From Panicum virgatum (lineage: Eukaryota > Streptophyta > Magnoliopsida > Poales > Poaceae), in contig NC_053147.1 of assembly GCF_016808335.1 (NCBI RefSeq), positions 69,066,960-69,130,959 of the forward strand: a stretch of 64,000 bases of DNA, given 5' to 3'. Positions 22,922 through 34,364 of the stretch are shown here, piece after piece. The notes under the pieces were generated by a model. The model was not told where the DNA came from. It saw only the letters and a program-made list of their open reading frames with translations, and searched no databases. Made by a program: the position numbers and the translations under genes. The stretch's first letter is position 1. Each line of letters starts with the position of its first letter.

Positions 22922-24566
22922 CTATTTGTGGTTTGGTTTTCTTGTTTTGGCGGGTGGATTGGGGGTGGTGGTAGCTGCTCTTGTGTTGGCTGAGCTTGGT
23001 TGGTGGGTTGACTGGGTTGTGTTTGAGAGTTTGGCTGCGGCTGCCAGTTGTGATTGTAGTTGAACTTGGGTGGGCGATATGCTTGGGTAAATGGGGGGTG
23101 GAACAAACGAAGGTTGTGTGTACTGTATTTGTTGAGGTTGAGTTTGTGGAGTCTGAGGCCATGTAGTATGCCCAACTAGCTTGGCTTTTTTCTCGGACAC
23201 CATTCTCTCAAGGGTCTTCTTCTTCTCCGGGCACTGGTTTGTTCTATGGTCAGAGTCAGACCCGTGGAAGTGACAGAAGAATTTTTTGGGTTCACGCGAA
23301 GGTCCGCGACCTCGGCCCCTTCCTCTGCCGCGACCTCTGCCCCGTGCTTCGGATGAAGGTTGCTTGTCATTTGAGTGTTGAGGTTCCGATTCTGGTGGTA
23401 TCATGAAGGGATCAAAGGTCAACTGTTCCTCATCATCTTGTGAGGGTTCCACAGGTAAAATGAGTTTGCTGAGCTGGCTGCTTCTCTTGCTACCATGTTT
23501 GCTGATTGTAATTTTCTGCCTGACGCATGATTCTTCTTTGCTTTACCCTTCTGCGATGGTCAGCGTCTGACTTCGCGTACTTCTCTGCTTCTGTAAAGAG
23601 CTCCTCCAGGGTCTTCGGGGGCTCTCTTGTGAGATGAGAAGCAAGCTGGCCAGGCAGGAGACCTTCGATGCATTTCTCAATCGCATCTTTCTCTGGGAAA
23701 TTTGGGATTTGAGCCTTCTTCTGAACGAACCTCCAGAAATAGTCATAGAGAGGCTCGTGGTCGTGCTGTGGGCACTTGAAGTCTTTCACAGTGTTGGTAT
23801 TTAATCTTCTGAAGCCCTGGAAGTCCTGGAGGAGCCTTCCTTTCAGCTGGTACCAGTTATTAATTAATTGTTGGGGAAGGTATGAGTACCAGTTGGCCAC
23901 AGAACCTTCACAAGCCATGACGAAGGACTTGGCCATGGTTGAGTCGTCACCTCCGGCCGAAGCAATGGTTGCTTTGTAGGCCATGAGGAACTGAGTTGGA
24001 TTAGTTGTAGTATTGTATTTGGGGAGCTGTGTGGGCTTGTAGCCGCGCGGCCATGAAGTTCACTGCAGAGCGACTGAAAGTGGCGAGGTCGGGTCAAATG
24101 GGAGGTTGACCGGTGGTGGCCTTCGGTCTTCATTGTGAGCGAAGGTTGTCTGGTGGATGATGCGATTTTCTTGTTGGGCAGAACCGTCGGGCATTTCTTG
24201 GTATGCCCTCTGCAAATTCTCAACTTCTGCCTCCATTTCTGCTAGTTTGCGCCTGGCCTCGGCTAGCTTGTTTACCTGGTCCAGTGCCATCTTTTTAGTC
24301 GTGAGTTGAGCTTCGATGTTCCTTTTCTTCATTTCAAGGGCCTTGAGCTTGAGTGCTGCTTCTGTGAGTTCCGCGGATTGGGTTTGATGAGCTTCGGTGT
24401 TTTCGGTGTCTTCAACCGGATCTCCATGAAGAACAGCTTCGGTGGTGATGTCTTCAATTTGTGGGTTGGCTTCTTCGTGCTGTGGTGAAGAGCCATCAAG
24501 GACATGGCCAGGCTTAGTGGAGTTGCTTGTGGTGCCGGCGGGGGCTTTCCTCTTCGCTGGGGCCAT
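22922..24566 (-). pseudogene. Tat element gag
   Basis: Starts at the ATG at 24566 just inside the primer-binding site. The order is a basic N-terminus, an Ala/Glu/Lys-rich coiled-coil-like stretch, then the capsid-like core (near 23984-23490: SFVMACEGSVANWYSYLP, FRRLNTNTVKDF). An Arg-Gly repeat and a CHFHG...C zinc-binding motif near 23270 follow. Lesions: TGA at 24060-24062 in frame with the downstream core, a TAG near 23490, and a frame change before the RG-rich part. The structural protein can therefore not be made whole. Confidence 0.8.
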
Positions 24567-24590
24567 CGAAGGTTGTTTTTCGAGCTGGAA

Positions 24591-24601
24591 CGGTGGGCGC
24601 C
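24591..24601 (-). other. Primer binding site of Tat element
   Basis: GGCGCCCACCG on the minus strand, two bases inside the 5' LTR. It resembles the TGGCGCCCACCG primer site used by many plant Gypsy elements. Confidence 0.65.
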
Positions 24602-24603
24602 GC

Positions 24604-25257
24604 TGTTGGGATCTTAGCTTCTTAGATGCCCAAACAGGGAGCATGAACAGTATGAAAATAGCAATGAAAGTAGGCACTTAATTCTCCAGTAATAACTAAA
24701 AAATTCAACCCTCTACACTGTGGAGAGAGGGGGCTATTTATACCCCTAGCCCTCGGCCAGGTTTTCCTAAATTGCCCACTTTCAACCCATTTACAGCTCA
24801 CTTACAGCCGATTTCGGGGTAAAATTACAAGGTGAGAGGTGTACAAGTCTGACCTTCTCACGTATTCACGTTTTACACGCACACCTATTCCCGACGAAGG
24901 TCCTAGCAACCTTCGTCCGGCTTGTGTTCCGTCCTTGATACGCTTCGGGCTTCAGGATCCTTCGCAGGCCTCTCTCCTGGACGTTATTCACTCTTGGTGA
25001 ACAGCCATCACCTTCGCAGACGAAGGTGAGCCCACTGTCCCTTCGCAGGTCCTGGCCTTCGAGCTTAGGCTTTTGGGCGGTCGACTGTCTCCTTCGGCCT
25101 CCCGAAGATGAGCTCCCTGGCTCTGGGCACCCTTGCAGACGGCGATCGCCCTTCGGGTGCGTTTGTCTCCTGGCGCCGGAGCCCTGCAGACATGCAAAGA
25201 GATGTTTCCGGGGGCGGGATTAACCTCCGGGCTCTCCCGAGGGTCTAATCCCCAACA
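24604..25257 (-). repeat. Tat element 5' LTR
   Basis: A 654-base repeat that reads TGTTGGG...CCCAACA on the plus strand. Closely similar to 12756-13406, with scattered substitutions and small indels. It is 5' because the gag start and primer-binding site lie immediately inside it on the minus strand. Confidence 0.9.
24734..24742 (-). promoter_or_regulatory. TATA box in Tat 5' LTR
   Basis: TATAAATAG on the minus strand, GC-flanked, in the correct orientation to drive gag-pol transcription. The same box is at 12886-12894 in the other LTR. Confidence 0.6.
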
Positions 25258-27248
25258 AAGCATGCACACACTATTTAGATGATACCGATAATATATGGTT
25301 GACTCACTGTAAGAAGGTTGTATACATAGGTCATCGTCGATTTCTTCCCATCAGGCATTCTGTACGAAAGAAGGGCAAGCATTTCAAAGGCCAAGCGGAC
25401 CACCGAACAAAACCGATGCACCGTAGTGGTAAAGACGTCTTCGATATGATAAAAGATCTAGAAGTTATTTTTGGAAAGGGATCTGGTAGCCAACCTGTTC
25501 CGAACGAAAACGGAATGGTGCCCATGTGGAAGAAGACGAAATCTATATTTTGGGAGCTACCGTATTGGGAAGTCTTAGATGTTCGTCATGCAATTGATAT
25601 GATGCACCTCACGAAGAATCTTTGCGTCAACCTGATAGCATTCTTGGGAGTTTATGGAAAGACAAAAGATACACTAGAAGCACGTCAAGAATTACAACGT
25701 ATGGAAGAACGAGATGCCTTACATCCACAACAGCGAGATAATGGACGAGAATACTTAAGTCCTGCCAGCTATACTCTTAGCAAGAAAGAGAAGAAAAACA
25801 TGTTTGACTGCTTGAGCAGTATAAAGGTTCCATCTGGATACTCATCTAATATAAAAGGAATCCTAAATTTGGCAGAGAAGAAATTTACAAATCTCAAGTC
25901 CCATGACTGTCACGTGCTTATGACTGAACTTCTTCCAGTTCTGTTGCGGGGGATTCTGTCTGATAACGTATGGTCAACCATCGTGAAGCTATGTGCCTTC
26001 CTCAATGCAGTTTCTCAGAAGGTAATTGACCCAGACAATTTGATAAAGCTGCAAAACGATGTGGTGCAATGCCTTGTTGGCTTTGAGCTGATATTTCCAC
26101 CATCTTTCTTCAACATCATGACACATCTTCTAGTGCACCTTGTGAAAGAGATTGATATCCTCGGACCAGTATTCCTACACAACATGTTCCCATTCGAAAG
26201 GTTCATGGGGGTACTCAAGAAATGTGTTCGTAATCGAGCTCGTCCAGAAGGAAGCATCGCCAGTTTCTATGGAACTGAGGAGGTCATTGACTTTTGTGTT
26301 GACTTTATTGATGACCTTAAACCGATTGGGGTCCCTGAATCGCGATATAAGGGGAGATTAAATGGAAAGGGTACATTAGAAAAGAAATCTTATGTCTGCA
26401 CAGATGATTTCTCATTCAAGAAAGCGCATTATGCGGTTATTCAACAATCATTCTTGGTTGACCCGTATATCGAGGAACACAAGAAGATTCTGCTCTCCGA
26501 ATTCCCGGAAAAGTCTGAGGCATGGATTACACGTGAGCACATGAACACTTTCGGTAGCTGGTTGCGGAAGCATCTAATGCATAACTTGGATATAAGTGAA
26601 CAACTGTTTTTATTGGCTAGGGGACCATCTTGAAATATCTTAACATACCAAGGGTACAAGATAAATGGTAACACATTTTATACGATATCCCAAGATAAAA
26701 AGAATACCAATCAAAACAGCGGTGTCCGTATGGATGCCACGAACAATAATGGAAAAAAGGACACATATTACGGCTACATTGAAGAGATATGTGAGCTGGA
26801 TTACGGTCCCAATTTCAAAGTGCCTCTATTTCGTTGCCAATGGGTTAAACTATCTAGAGAAGGGGTAACAAAAGATGAGTATGGGATGACAATAGTTGAT
26901 CTCAACAATCTTGGGTATAGAGACGAGCCGTTTTTCCTAGCCCAGGATGTCGCTCAGGTTATCTACATTAAAGACATGTCCAGCAAGCCAAATCAGAGGA
27001 TAAACAAGCAAAAGGATGAGCCTAAGCGACACATAGTTCTATCAGGGAAGAGAAACATCATTGGAGTGGAGGACAAGACAGACTTGTCAAAAGAATATAA
27101 TAACTTTGTTGTCATTCCACCTTTCGAAGTAAATGCTGATCCATATATCCTACTAGCCAATGATGATGCTCCATACTTGCGCCGTGATCATAATCAAGGG
27201 ACATTTGTCAAGAGAAAGTCTGTTACCGCTAATCTTTCATGTACTTGA
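25258..27248 (+). pseudogene. TNP2-type CACTA transposase, 3' part
   Basis: Continues the transposase after the nested Gypsy element. The bases on both sides of the insertion join in one frame once the duplicated AAGCA is counted once. It contains the end of the TNP2 core (FDMIKDLEV, EVLDVRHAIDMMHLTKN), a DUF4218-like block (~26100-26330: HLLVHLVKEI, VFLHNMFPFERFMG, RPEGSIA) and a DUF4216-like C-terminal block (~26760-27000: YYGYIEEICELDYG, VPLFRCQWV). The only lesion is TGA at 26631-26633; the frame is open on both sides of it, to the terminal TGA at 27246-27248. Confidence 0.88.
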
Positions 27249-27888
27249 ATCATTTCCTATTATTCTATACAAAAGTAATGACAATTCGAATACTTTTATT
27301 ATATATATACTGTACAATTATCCTTTATGTGTTATATATATATATCATTTTTTATAGTTTTCACTTAATTATCAGACTCAAGTATAATTTGCATACAATA
27401 ATATGGATTACTCAACTAATTTTATTTATTTCATGAAATTACATTCACATTAACACACTATACTCTCTCACTAACACACAGAATCTCTCACTAACACACA
27501 CACTATCTCACAAACTCACGCACTACTCAATAATGTCATGAAATTGCTAATTTTTATGTAAAACTCACTTTTTAAACGTTAATATCGTGATAGAACCCAC
27601 TTTCTGTCGAAAAGCAAAAGTTTTTAAAAATTTATTCACCTAATATATTTTTGCATGGTCAACATAAAAAATATGATTTCAAAAAATTTAGAAATTTCGT
27701 TGACCCAATCACTTGAATGAAAACTAAACATTTTTGTTGTGTGTCTCAACTCTATATAGAGATAAGAAATTTTTTCCATAATTTTTGGAACCATAATTTT
27801 TTTAACTGAATTAACAAATGAAAGCCTATTTTAAAAGAGAAGTAAAAAGAACCAAAAACAAACAAAAGATTTGGCGAGAATGAGGGAA
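27249..27888. other. AT-rich intergenic part of CACTA
   Basis: Between TNP2 and the internal repeat array. A run of AACACAC(A)CTATCTCAC-like words lies at 27450-27530. No gene. Confidence 0.5.
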
Positions 27889-28160
27889 AACGGGCCCAGA
27901 TCCACCCGGGACTAAATGTGGGCGGGCTGGGAATTTTCCCGGCCCGCCTAAAAATACTTTTTGTCCCGGGTGGAGCCACGACCCGGGATAAAAGGCCCTT
28001 TTGTCCCGGGTGGTGGCTTCACCCGGGACAAAAGGCCCCTTTTGTCCCGGGTGAAGCCGCCACCCGGGACAAAAAGACCCCTTTTGTCCCGGGTGAAGCC
28101 GCCACCCGGGACAAAAAGGCCTTTTCTCGCGAGTCGTAGCTCCACCCGGGACTTGGTGGT
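27889..28160. repeat. Internal array of TTTTGTCCCGGG palindromes
   Basis: Palindromic units (TTTTGTCCCGGGTG ... CACCCGGGACAAAA) begin near 27958, 28000, 28037 and 28081, with the last half-unit near 28140. The word is nearly the same as the subterminal repeats at the CACTA ends (TTTTGTCCCGGTTGG) but lies in the middle of the element, between the two transposase genes. Confidence 0.8.
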
Positions 28161-29377
28161 TTTCTTGATCTATGCCGTGCCGCCGTCCTCCATTGCTCCC
28201 ACCGCGCCTCCTGCTCGCCGCCGCCGCCGTCCCCAAGCTCCGCCGCCTCATCGTGCCGTCGGTGCCAAGCTCCGCCGTCCCCGAGCGCCGTCGACGTCCC
28301 CCATCGTCCCCCCCCCCCCCCGAGCGCCGCACGCCCGAGCTCGATCCACCGCCCGAGCGCCGTCGGGCCTCCTCCACGCCGCCGTTCCGCCCCTTTGGAG
28401 TCGCCGGTGAGGTTCGCCGCTGTCTCCTCCACCCTGTGCGCGCCTCCCCAGGCCCGCTCCGGCCCCGCCTCCGTCGCGCCGGCCGCCGCGTGCCTCGACG
28501 CCGCCGCCCCTGCGCGCCGCCAGCTACGCCTCGACGTCGCCATGCCGCCGCCTGAATGCTACTCCACCCGCCGGCACGCCTCGACGCCGACGCCGCGCCG
28601 TCGTCCCTGTCCCCGACGTGGTATGGGCCGCCATCCATTTCCTTTTTTCTTTTACTATATTATTATATATATATTATTTGTTTTTATTTGTAAATATTAA
28701 CTACAATTTAATTATAGAGATATTTTTGTTGAATTTAATTAAGGTATAAGGTTTTCATTATTTGATATTATCTAGAATTTAGTTATTAGATATAGTGAGA
28801 ATTATGGAGAATTTAGAGAGAAATATAGAAGGAAATGCTTTTAATTATTTAAATAGAGAGTGTATAATGTATTAGAGAATTAGAGAGTGTATAATGTATT
28901 TATTATTTAATTATGTCATTCAAAGACTTTAATTATCATGTATTCATTATTTACATATGTCATTCATAGACTTTAATTTATCATGTATTTATTATTTAAT
29001 TATGTCATTCGAAGACTTTAATTACATGTATTCTTTATTCTTAATTGAAAGGTGTCATTTATATTACTTATTTATATTCACCGACGCTCTCTCCTTCTCA
29101 CCGATGCTCTCTCACTCACTCACTCACACACACACGCACACACACGCTCACTCGTTCAACACTCAAACCATTACCAAACGTAGTCCCCTTCTCGTTACCG
29201 CTTGGAAATGGTTAGAGTATTTGCCATCTTAACGTCCATGTAAACATAGTCCGATCCAAACGTAGTCCCCTTCTCGACCTCGTCCATGTAAACGAATTTC
29301 GATCCAATCCTCGCAAATATGTGCATTTTTTAGAGAATTTTCTTAAGGGTTTTATTTGTATTCATTTTTTAGTTACG
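28161..29377. other. GC-rich then AT-rich leader of the TNPA-like gene
   Basis: 28161-28620 is GC-rich (CCG/CGCC-rich, with a C12 tract near 28310) and open by composition. It could be a 5' UTR exon or captured GC-rich DNA. 28630-29090 is AT-rich with repeated GTGTATAATGTATT and ATGTCATTC words. A CTCACTCACTCACA / CACACACG microsatellite lies at 29105-29152. No protein is supported. Confidence 0.4.
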
Positions 29378-31115
29378 ATGGACCCGCGACAATAAACAGA
29401 TGCGGAAGATGAACAGTTCCTGTTGAATATGAATGCCGAAGGTGGTGGTGCACAAGGAGATGCCCCTGAACAAGCTGATGATGGGAGCAATACCGACATA
29501 TATTTGAATATGTCCGGTGACGGAATTGAGGCACCATCCATTCAGGATGACGCTGCTGGTGAACAAAGTGCTAATGTACATATCACAACTATACTTACTT
29601 GTATTGAAAATCATATTTTCATCTGAATCTATATGAATATTATATAAATATATGAATGTTTTTGTATAGCCGTCCGGATCATCGTCGCAGCAGAAAAAGA
29701 CGAAGCGAGGCCCGACAAAGAAACTGGAAGGGCGGTACATTATAACGGAAATTGGTCCAGATGGTGAACCGATCGCTCCAGAAGCTGCCGCCAAAAAAAT
29801 CGTAAGACAATCCGAATGTATTGTCAGGGACCACATCCCGATCAGCTTCAGGCTATGAAAAGCTTCCAATCCAAGCGAGGAACGAGATGCGGTACCCGAG
29901 AGAGAAAAAGAATGGTGCTGGCGGGAGCTTAAGAAGAACTTCACAGTTCCAGCTGAATCAGAAGAGATATGCAAGCGCTGGACCCTGAGCAAGATGGCCG
30001 AACAGCTGCAATCATTCAAGAAAATTTTGACGAAGAAATATATCAAGACCAGGACCACGCCCATGTTTACCGGCGAGCTCGAAAAGCTCAGGGGTCACTG
30101 GGATGCATTTGTGCAATACAAGTCTTCAGGTCCTGGGCTTCAAAAGGTGTAGAAGGCCAAACATAATGCCTCGAAGAAAGTGTACCATCACACTCTAGGG
30201 CAAGGAGGCTACAAGCTTGCAATACCCAAATGGGAGAAGATGGAGCAGGATCTGCTTGACAGAGGCATCCAACCTGCAACCATGAACTGGTCTGAAAGGT
30301 CAAGGACCTGGTTTTATGGTCACGGGGGAATCTTAGACCCATTGACTGGGGCCTGCATCTATGGGCCAAAAATCCAGCTAGCAGCCTAGAGACTACAGGA
30401 GGCCATACAAGCAGCGGCCAAGGGAACATTCCAGTCGGATACAGAGAGGGACGAGTTGACTTACGCCCTTAGGAATCCAGAACATCCGGGCCGCACAAGA
30501 GGCAAATGCTTGGTTCCATGGAAGTATGGGTTCAGGGATTACATTGAATCATATAGAAGTCGGCAAAGAAGAAAGAATAATGAGCGGGAGCACTTGCGAA
30601 GGCTAGAGGAACGGCTCATGTCACACGATCAAAGACTGGAGGAAGAGGTTCAACGCCAAGTGGCCATAGCAACGAGCCAGCAACAGCAAGCGCAACCGGT
30701 GCCTCCAGAGCCTAATGTCGCAGCCGATCATCTGTCTCAGCGGAAAAGCAGCTGCGCTTGCACAGACGTCATCGTTGAGACAACGGGGATCCATGCCGCA
30801 GTTGAAGCAACGGTCTCGCAGCGATTTCTAGTGGATGAGATCACCCAGCGGACACCTTGTGACCTGCAGACTGCCATTAAGAACTTAATGTTCACTATTG
30901 CGTACGGTACCGCCATGCCAACCCAACCAGGCAACGTGTACCACAGGTAGCAAATTCTGGTAGGATACACAAGAGTTGGCGTGAGCAGGTGTGTCAGGGT
31001 TGAGAGACGCTCGAGCTTGATATTCCTGGAGGCGATGGGGAGAGGACACTAGTAGAAGCCATTCATGGCTACATCCTATGGGATAAGCGCTACATCATCC
31101 TAAAGTCCTAAAGTC
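29378..31115 (+). pseudogene. TNPA-like CACTA protein (plant transposase, Transposase_24 type)
   Basis: The ATG at 29378 is followed by an acidic first exon (to 29575), a GT-AG intron (29576-29669) and a long second exon in one frame. It matches the plant Ptta/En/Spm transposase family (LKKNF, KRWTLSKMA, WDAFVQYKSS, VYHHTLGQGGYK, YALRNPEHPGRTRG). A charged coiled coil (near 30560-30680) and a C-terminal block (TQRTPCDLQ) follow. In-frame stops: TAA 29393, TGA 29856, TAG 30150, TAG 30387 and TAG 30948. Some of these fit TGG to TGA or CAA to TAA changes, the kind expected from deamination of methylated DNA. Such proteins bind subterminal repeats to bring the ends together. Confidence 0.8.
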
Positions 31116-32091
31116 GGATGATTGAACACCAAGACCGGCATCTCAGCATGCCTCTCCAAGGCCGGCATCTCCACAAAACTCCCCAAGGGCAGCACTGTCT
31201 CGGCAATGTTCACCGGCACATTCTTCATCACCATCATCTCATGTGCCGATGAACACTCAAGCGTCACCGTCACCTCCTTGGTCACCCCCTCCGCCGTCGG
31301 CAAAGAAACAGAAACAGTCGTCGGCAAAGAAACAGAAACAGCCGCCGGCAAAGAAGGTAGCTGCACCGGCTAAGGAGCCTCCAAAGAAGAAGGAAAAGGA
31401 TAAAAAAATCAAGGAGGCTCCTATTAAACCCTGGGACATGAGCCTTGAAGAATGCGATCGGATAACTCAAGAAAGAGTTAAAGAGAACTTCAAGCCAAAA
31501 CCGAAGCCGGAGCCCGAGAAAATGGTAAATCCGGGAGATTTGAAATTTTTTAAGGGAATGTACGAAGCAAATAAGAGAAAATTAATTCTGAGAGATCTCC
31601 TTCTGACTACAACCGCGCAATTATCAAAACTACTGAGAAAAAGAAGGGATAATCAAAGTCGTCGTCGTCCGACGTTCCACAGCTCGGAGCCCAAAAGAAA
31701 CAATCAATAGAGCCTCTCGTAGGGGGACAGATGACGCAACAACAAGACTTTGTTACATTTTTGAAAGAAGCAAACCTGACGGCGGCTCAGATTGCAGGGG
31801 GAGAAGATATTCCAAAGGCCGATGTGGTCGTCAAATGGACGTATGAGCTGGGCAAATCTCTTGTACCCCTCGAAGTAGTGTCCGTGCTTCCAACGCAAAT
31901 GTATAAGCTGCACCAGCACTACATACGTGCGATGGCCGATTACATCTTCATGCAGGGCGCAAAGATTAAAGATGACGATTTCTTACGGGGGAGGCCATTA
32001 TAAGGATAAACTGGGAAGAAGTTTACCAACTATTCCATCAGGAGGACCACGACATCTCTATGGTCGGCTTGTGGGTTCTATAAGTATTTTA
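31116..32091 (+). pseudogene. Lys/Pro-rich linker and C48-associated N-terminal region
   Basis: Starts with a Ser/Pro region and a short repeat of AAGAAACAGAAACAG, giving KKQKQ units. A Lys-rich stretch follows (KEPPKKKEKDKK, then PWDMSLEECDRI). A second frame (31731-32003) holds VTFLKEANLTAAQIAGGEDIP. A third frame (31990-32090) holds INWEEVYQLFHQ. These parts usually form one protein in plant CACTA genes and here lie in different frames, so there are at least two frameshifts. Confidence 0.6.
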
Positions 32092-32158
32092 CTCTCCTTA
32101 CGTATTGTTTTGCATGATCTCAACATACTGATCCCTTGATTTATTCGGTATCATGTAG

Positions 32159-33200
32159 AATGGAGATACAAACTTGCAGGAGAAATGGATACTCTCACCT
32201 CAGCTTCATCGACCCAATTACTTATAATTGGAGGCTTCTATGTGACAAATCCGATGAGATATTCCAAAACTTGTTCAAGTACATAAGCGTTCATCACAAC
32301 AAGCAAATGGTATTGTTTCCTTACAACTTTGCGTGAGTGATTCCTTCCATCTAACTCTTTCTATTCTGTATCATCGAATTGTTTAAACCTTAACTATTCC
32401 GTATAATCTTGCAGTGAACACTGGGTCCTAATGCTCATACTTGTCAACATTAGCATCATGGTGGTTATGGACTCATTAAGGAGACCTCCAGAACAATACA
32501 GTGATCTTCTTAACATGATAAAAAAGTAATTCTACCACTACTCCGTCGATGACCGATACTTTGAATCACTTTGTTACTTGACTATAATTGTTCTAATCAT
32601 GCACAGGGTTTGGAAACAAGTCGCTAAAAATCATCCAGGCAAATTGGACAAGGAATTGAAGATCAAGACAGATTTTGCGGTACGCACTTGGATGATTCGT
32701 TGCACGTTTCATTAGTTTTATTATATATTCATGTAAATATCTGATAATTTCTTCTCTCTTAAAGTGTATGAGGCAGAAATAAGGCACTAATTTATGCGCA
32801 TACTATGTATGCGAGAACATCCACGGTCTGGTAGGTCCTCCAAGGGCCTTGGCAGATTGGGAGGAGGAAGTAAGTAAAAAATTTATTAATGTTTGAACTC
32901 GTATTTTAATTAATCGAAATTAATTATCCCCCTTTTCCATAGGTCGAGGAGATGCGTGATAAACTCATACCGGAGGAAAAGATTATGACGATTCAAGAAC
33001 AATTGTCCGGATTTATTGTTGAGGAAGTCCTTGATCCAAAAGGCGAATTCTACTATGATGGACAATCTCACATTGATAATCGCAGCAAATATGATAATAT
33101 ACACATATATATAATTAAGAACGAATATACCTATGTAAATATATATGTGTGTGTATGTATTATATTTCTATTTATGAGTATGTATGTATTATATATTTAA
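32159..33200 (+). pseudogene. Ulp1-like (peptidase C48) cysteine protease module
   Basis: Five exon-like blocks with GT-AG borders: 32159-32332, 32415-32525, 32607-32679, 32765-32869 and 32943-33200. Together they show the C48 catalytic set in order: His (codon 32419-32421, in EHW), Asp (32470-32472, in VVMDSL), Gln (32774-32776) and Cys (32795-32797, in GTNLCAYYVCENI). A TAA at 32780-32782 lies between Gln and Cys. The exon phases fit at the first junction (F-A-E-H-W). Ulp1 enzymes process SUMO-like modifiers. Ulp1-like modules are well known in plant MULE-type elements and occur in other plant transposons. Its role in a CACTA element is not established. Confidence 0.7.
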
Positions 33201-33384
33201 GCCCTCCAATAATATATATGTATATATATATATGTTTATATATGGAAACTATCTAGGACAAATATTATATAAGTAACTATATATATTAGTGAAGATCTTA
33301 CACACTGAATTCCAATACATAAGTTTAATTGAAATGCAAAAGTATAATTGAAATAGAAAAAGAATTAAGAAAAGAGAAACAGAA

Positions 33385-33582
33385 AAAAATGGACCTTTTG
33401 TCCCGGTTGGTAACACCAACCGGGACAAAAAGATGTGCCAGGCACGTGACGCTGGCAGCCCCTTTTGTCCCGGTTGGTGGGTGCTTTTTGTCCCGGTTGC
33501 CAGACCCGGCCTTTTGTCCCGGCCTGGCGTTCCCGGTTGGGAAACCGGGGAAAAAAAAAGTTTCCCAACCGGGACAGCATTG
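33385..33582 (+). repeat. CACTA right subterminal repeats
   Basis: At least five TTTTGTCCCGG or CCGGGACAAAA units, including the palindrome around GTTGGTAACACCAAC at 33405-33425, directly inside the right TIR. Confidence 0.85.
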
Positions 33583-33598
33583 ATGTTCTGTAGTAGTG
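33583..33598 (-). repeat. CACTA right terminal inverted repeat
   Basis: Exact inverted copy of 9803-9818, followed by GTA at 33599-33601, which completes the 3-bp target duplication. Confidence 0.93.
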
Positions 33599-33601
33599 GT
33601 A

Positions 33602-34364
33602 TGTAGTGCATATGCGGGATGTTGGCCCTGCGGACTGCCACATATCATGCAGAATCTGGTTGAGCTGTCCAGCCGTATAGTAGGCCCCCCAGTCAATATA
33701 TACATATATGGCAGCTTATTGATGGCCAGCGAATTTCCTGTATTTGCGTCGACCAAAATAGTATTCTAATTTCCTTAATTATGTGTCAAAACAAATTATA
33801 CAACACATACGACTAGTATATCCTAATTGACAAACCACAGCATATACAAGTTTTAAGCCTTTTCTAAATGTTGCATAGGGGGGCAAAATGGTTACTAAAA
33901 ATAGTGAACTTGTTCTTCGCTAGCTACCTGTCGCCGATCTTATCATACGTACACAATTAACTAACTGAAAATGCTAAAAATAGTTATATGCTCAAGTAGT
34001 ATTTTAGTAGTTTAAGATTTTTTTCAGGGACTCCTCGTCGAACACAACTCAAGAGTGAGCAGTAGTTCACTGTTGAAATTTAATTAGGAAAAGAGAACAT
34101 GCCATGCAAGTGCCGCCTGCTGCATTTAGCTAGCTAGCTAGATGCAGGCATGTATCATGCAAGTGCTGCTAGCTTGTGTGAACCCTAGAAACGGTCACTG
34201 AGCCTCCACAATTAACAAATACAAGGTACAAATCAGTAGCCGAATATAAAAAAAACGATCGAGCTAGCTCCAGTTGACTTGGACCGTGCATCCACGCTAC
34301 GACTGCACACATCACAATGGTAACAAAAACACGGCAATGAATATATGTTACTTTATGCCGTGCA
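33602..34364. other. Intergenic, possible protein fragment on minus strand
   Basis: A minus-strand frame at ~33640-33760 is open but matches no family I know. The rest is AT-rich with no gene. 34357-34364 is the left target duplication of the following MITE. Confidence 0.35.

Larger units (their letters stand above)
12756..25257 (-). mobile_element. Ty3/Gypsy retrotransposon, Tat lineage (Grande/Retand-like), nested
   Basis: A complete element on the minus strand: LTRs 24604-25257 (5') and 12756-13406 (3'), with the 5-bp target duplication AAGCA at 12751-12755 and 25258-25262. Gag, protease, reverse transcriptase, two RNase H-like segments and integrase read leftward from 24566 to 18983. About 5.6 kb of sequence then follows before the 3' LTR, carrying tandem repeats and a gene on the opposite strand. 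A second RNase H-like domain and an antisense ORF between integrase and the 3' LTR are hallmarks of Tat-lineage elements such as Grande and Retand. Coding regions contain several stops and frameshifts. Confidence 0.9.
9803..33598 (+). mobile_element. CACTA (En/Spm-type) DNA transposon, interrupted by a Gypsy element
   Basis: The ends are perfect 16-bp inverted repeats CACTACTACAGAACAT (9803-9818 and, inverted, 33583-33598). They are flanked by the 3-bp duplication GTA (9800-9802 and 33599-33601), as expected for this superfamily. Subterminal TTTTGTCCCGG units occur at both ends. Contents on the plus strand: a small leader ORF, TNP2 transposase (split), TNPA-like protein and a Ulp1-like protease module. 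Removing the nested Gypsy element and one copy of its target duplication leaves about 11.3 kb, a normal autonomous size. All genes carry stops or frameshifts, so it is probably immobile without help in trans. Confidence 0.93.

Noticed and set aside
28019..28638. Overlapping frames on both strands in the GC-rich block of the CACTA element
   Set aside because: No start context, domain or consistent frame; arises from GC bias.
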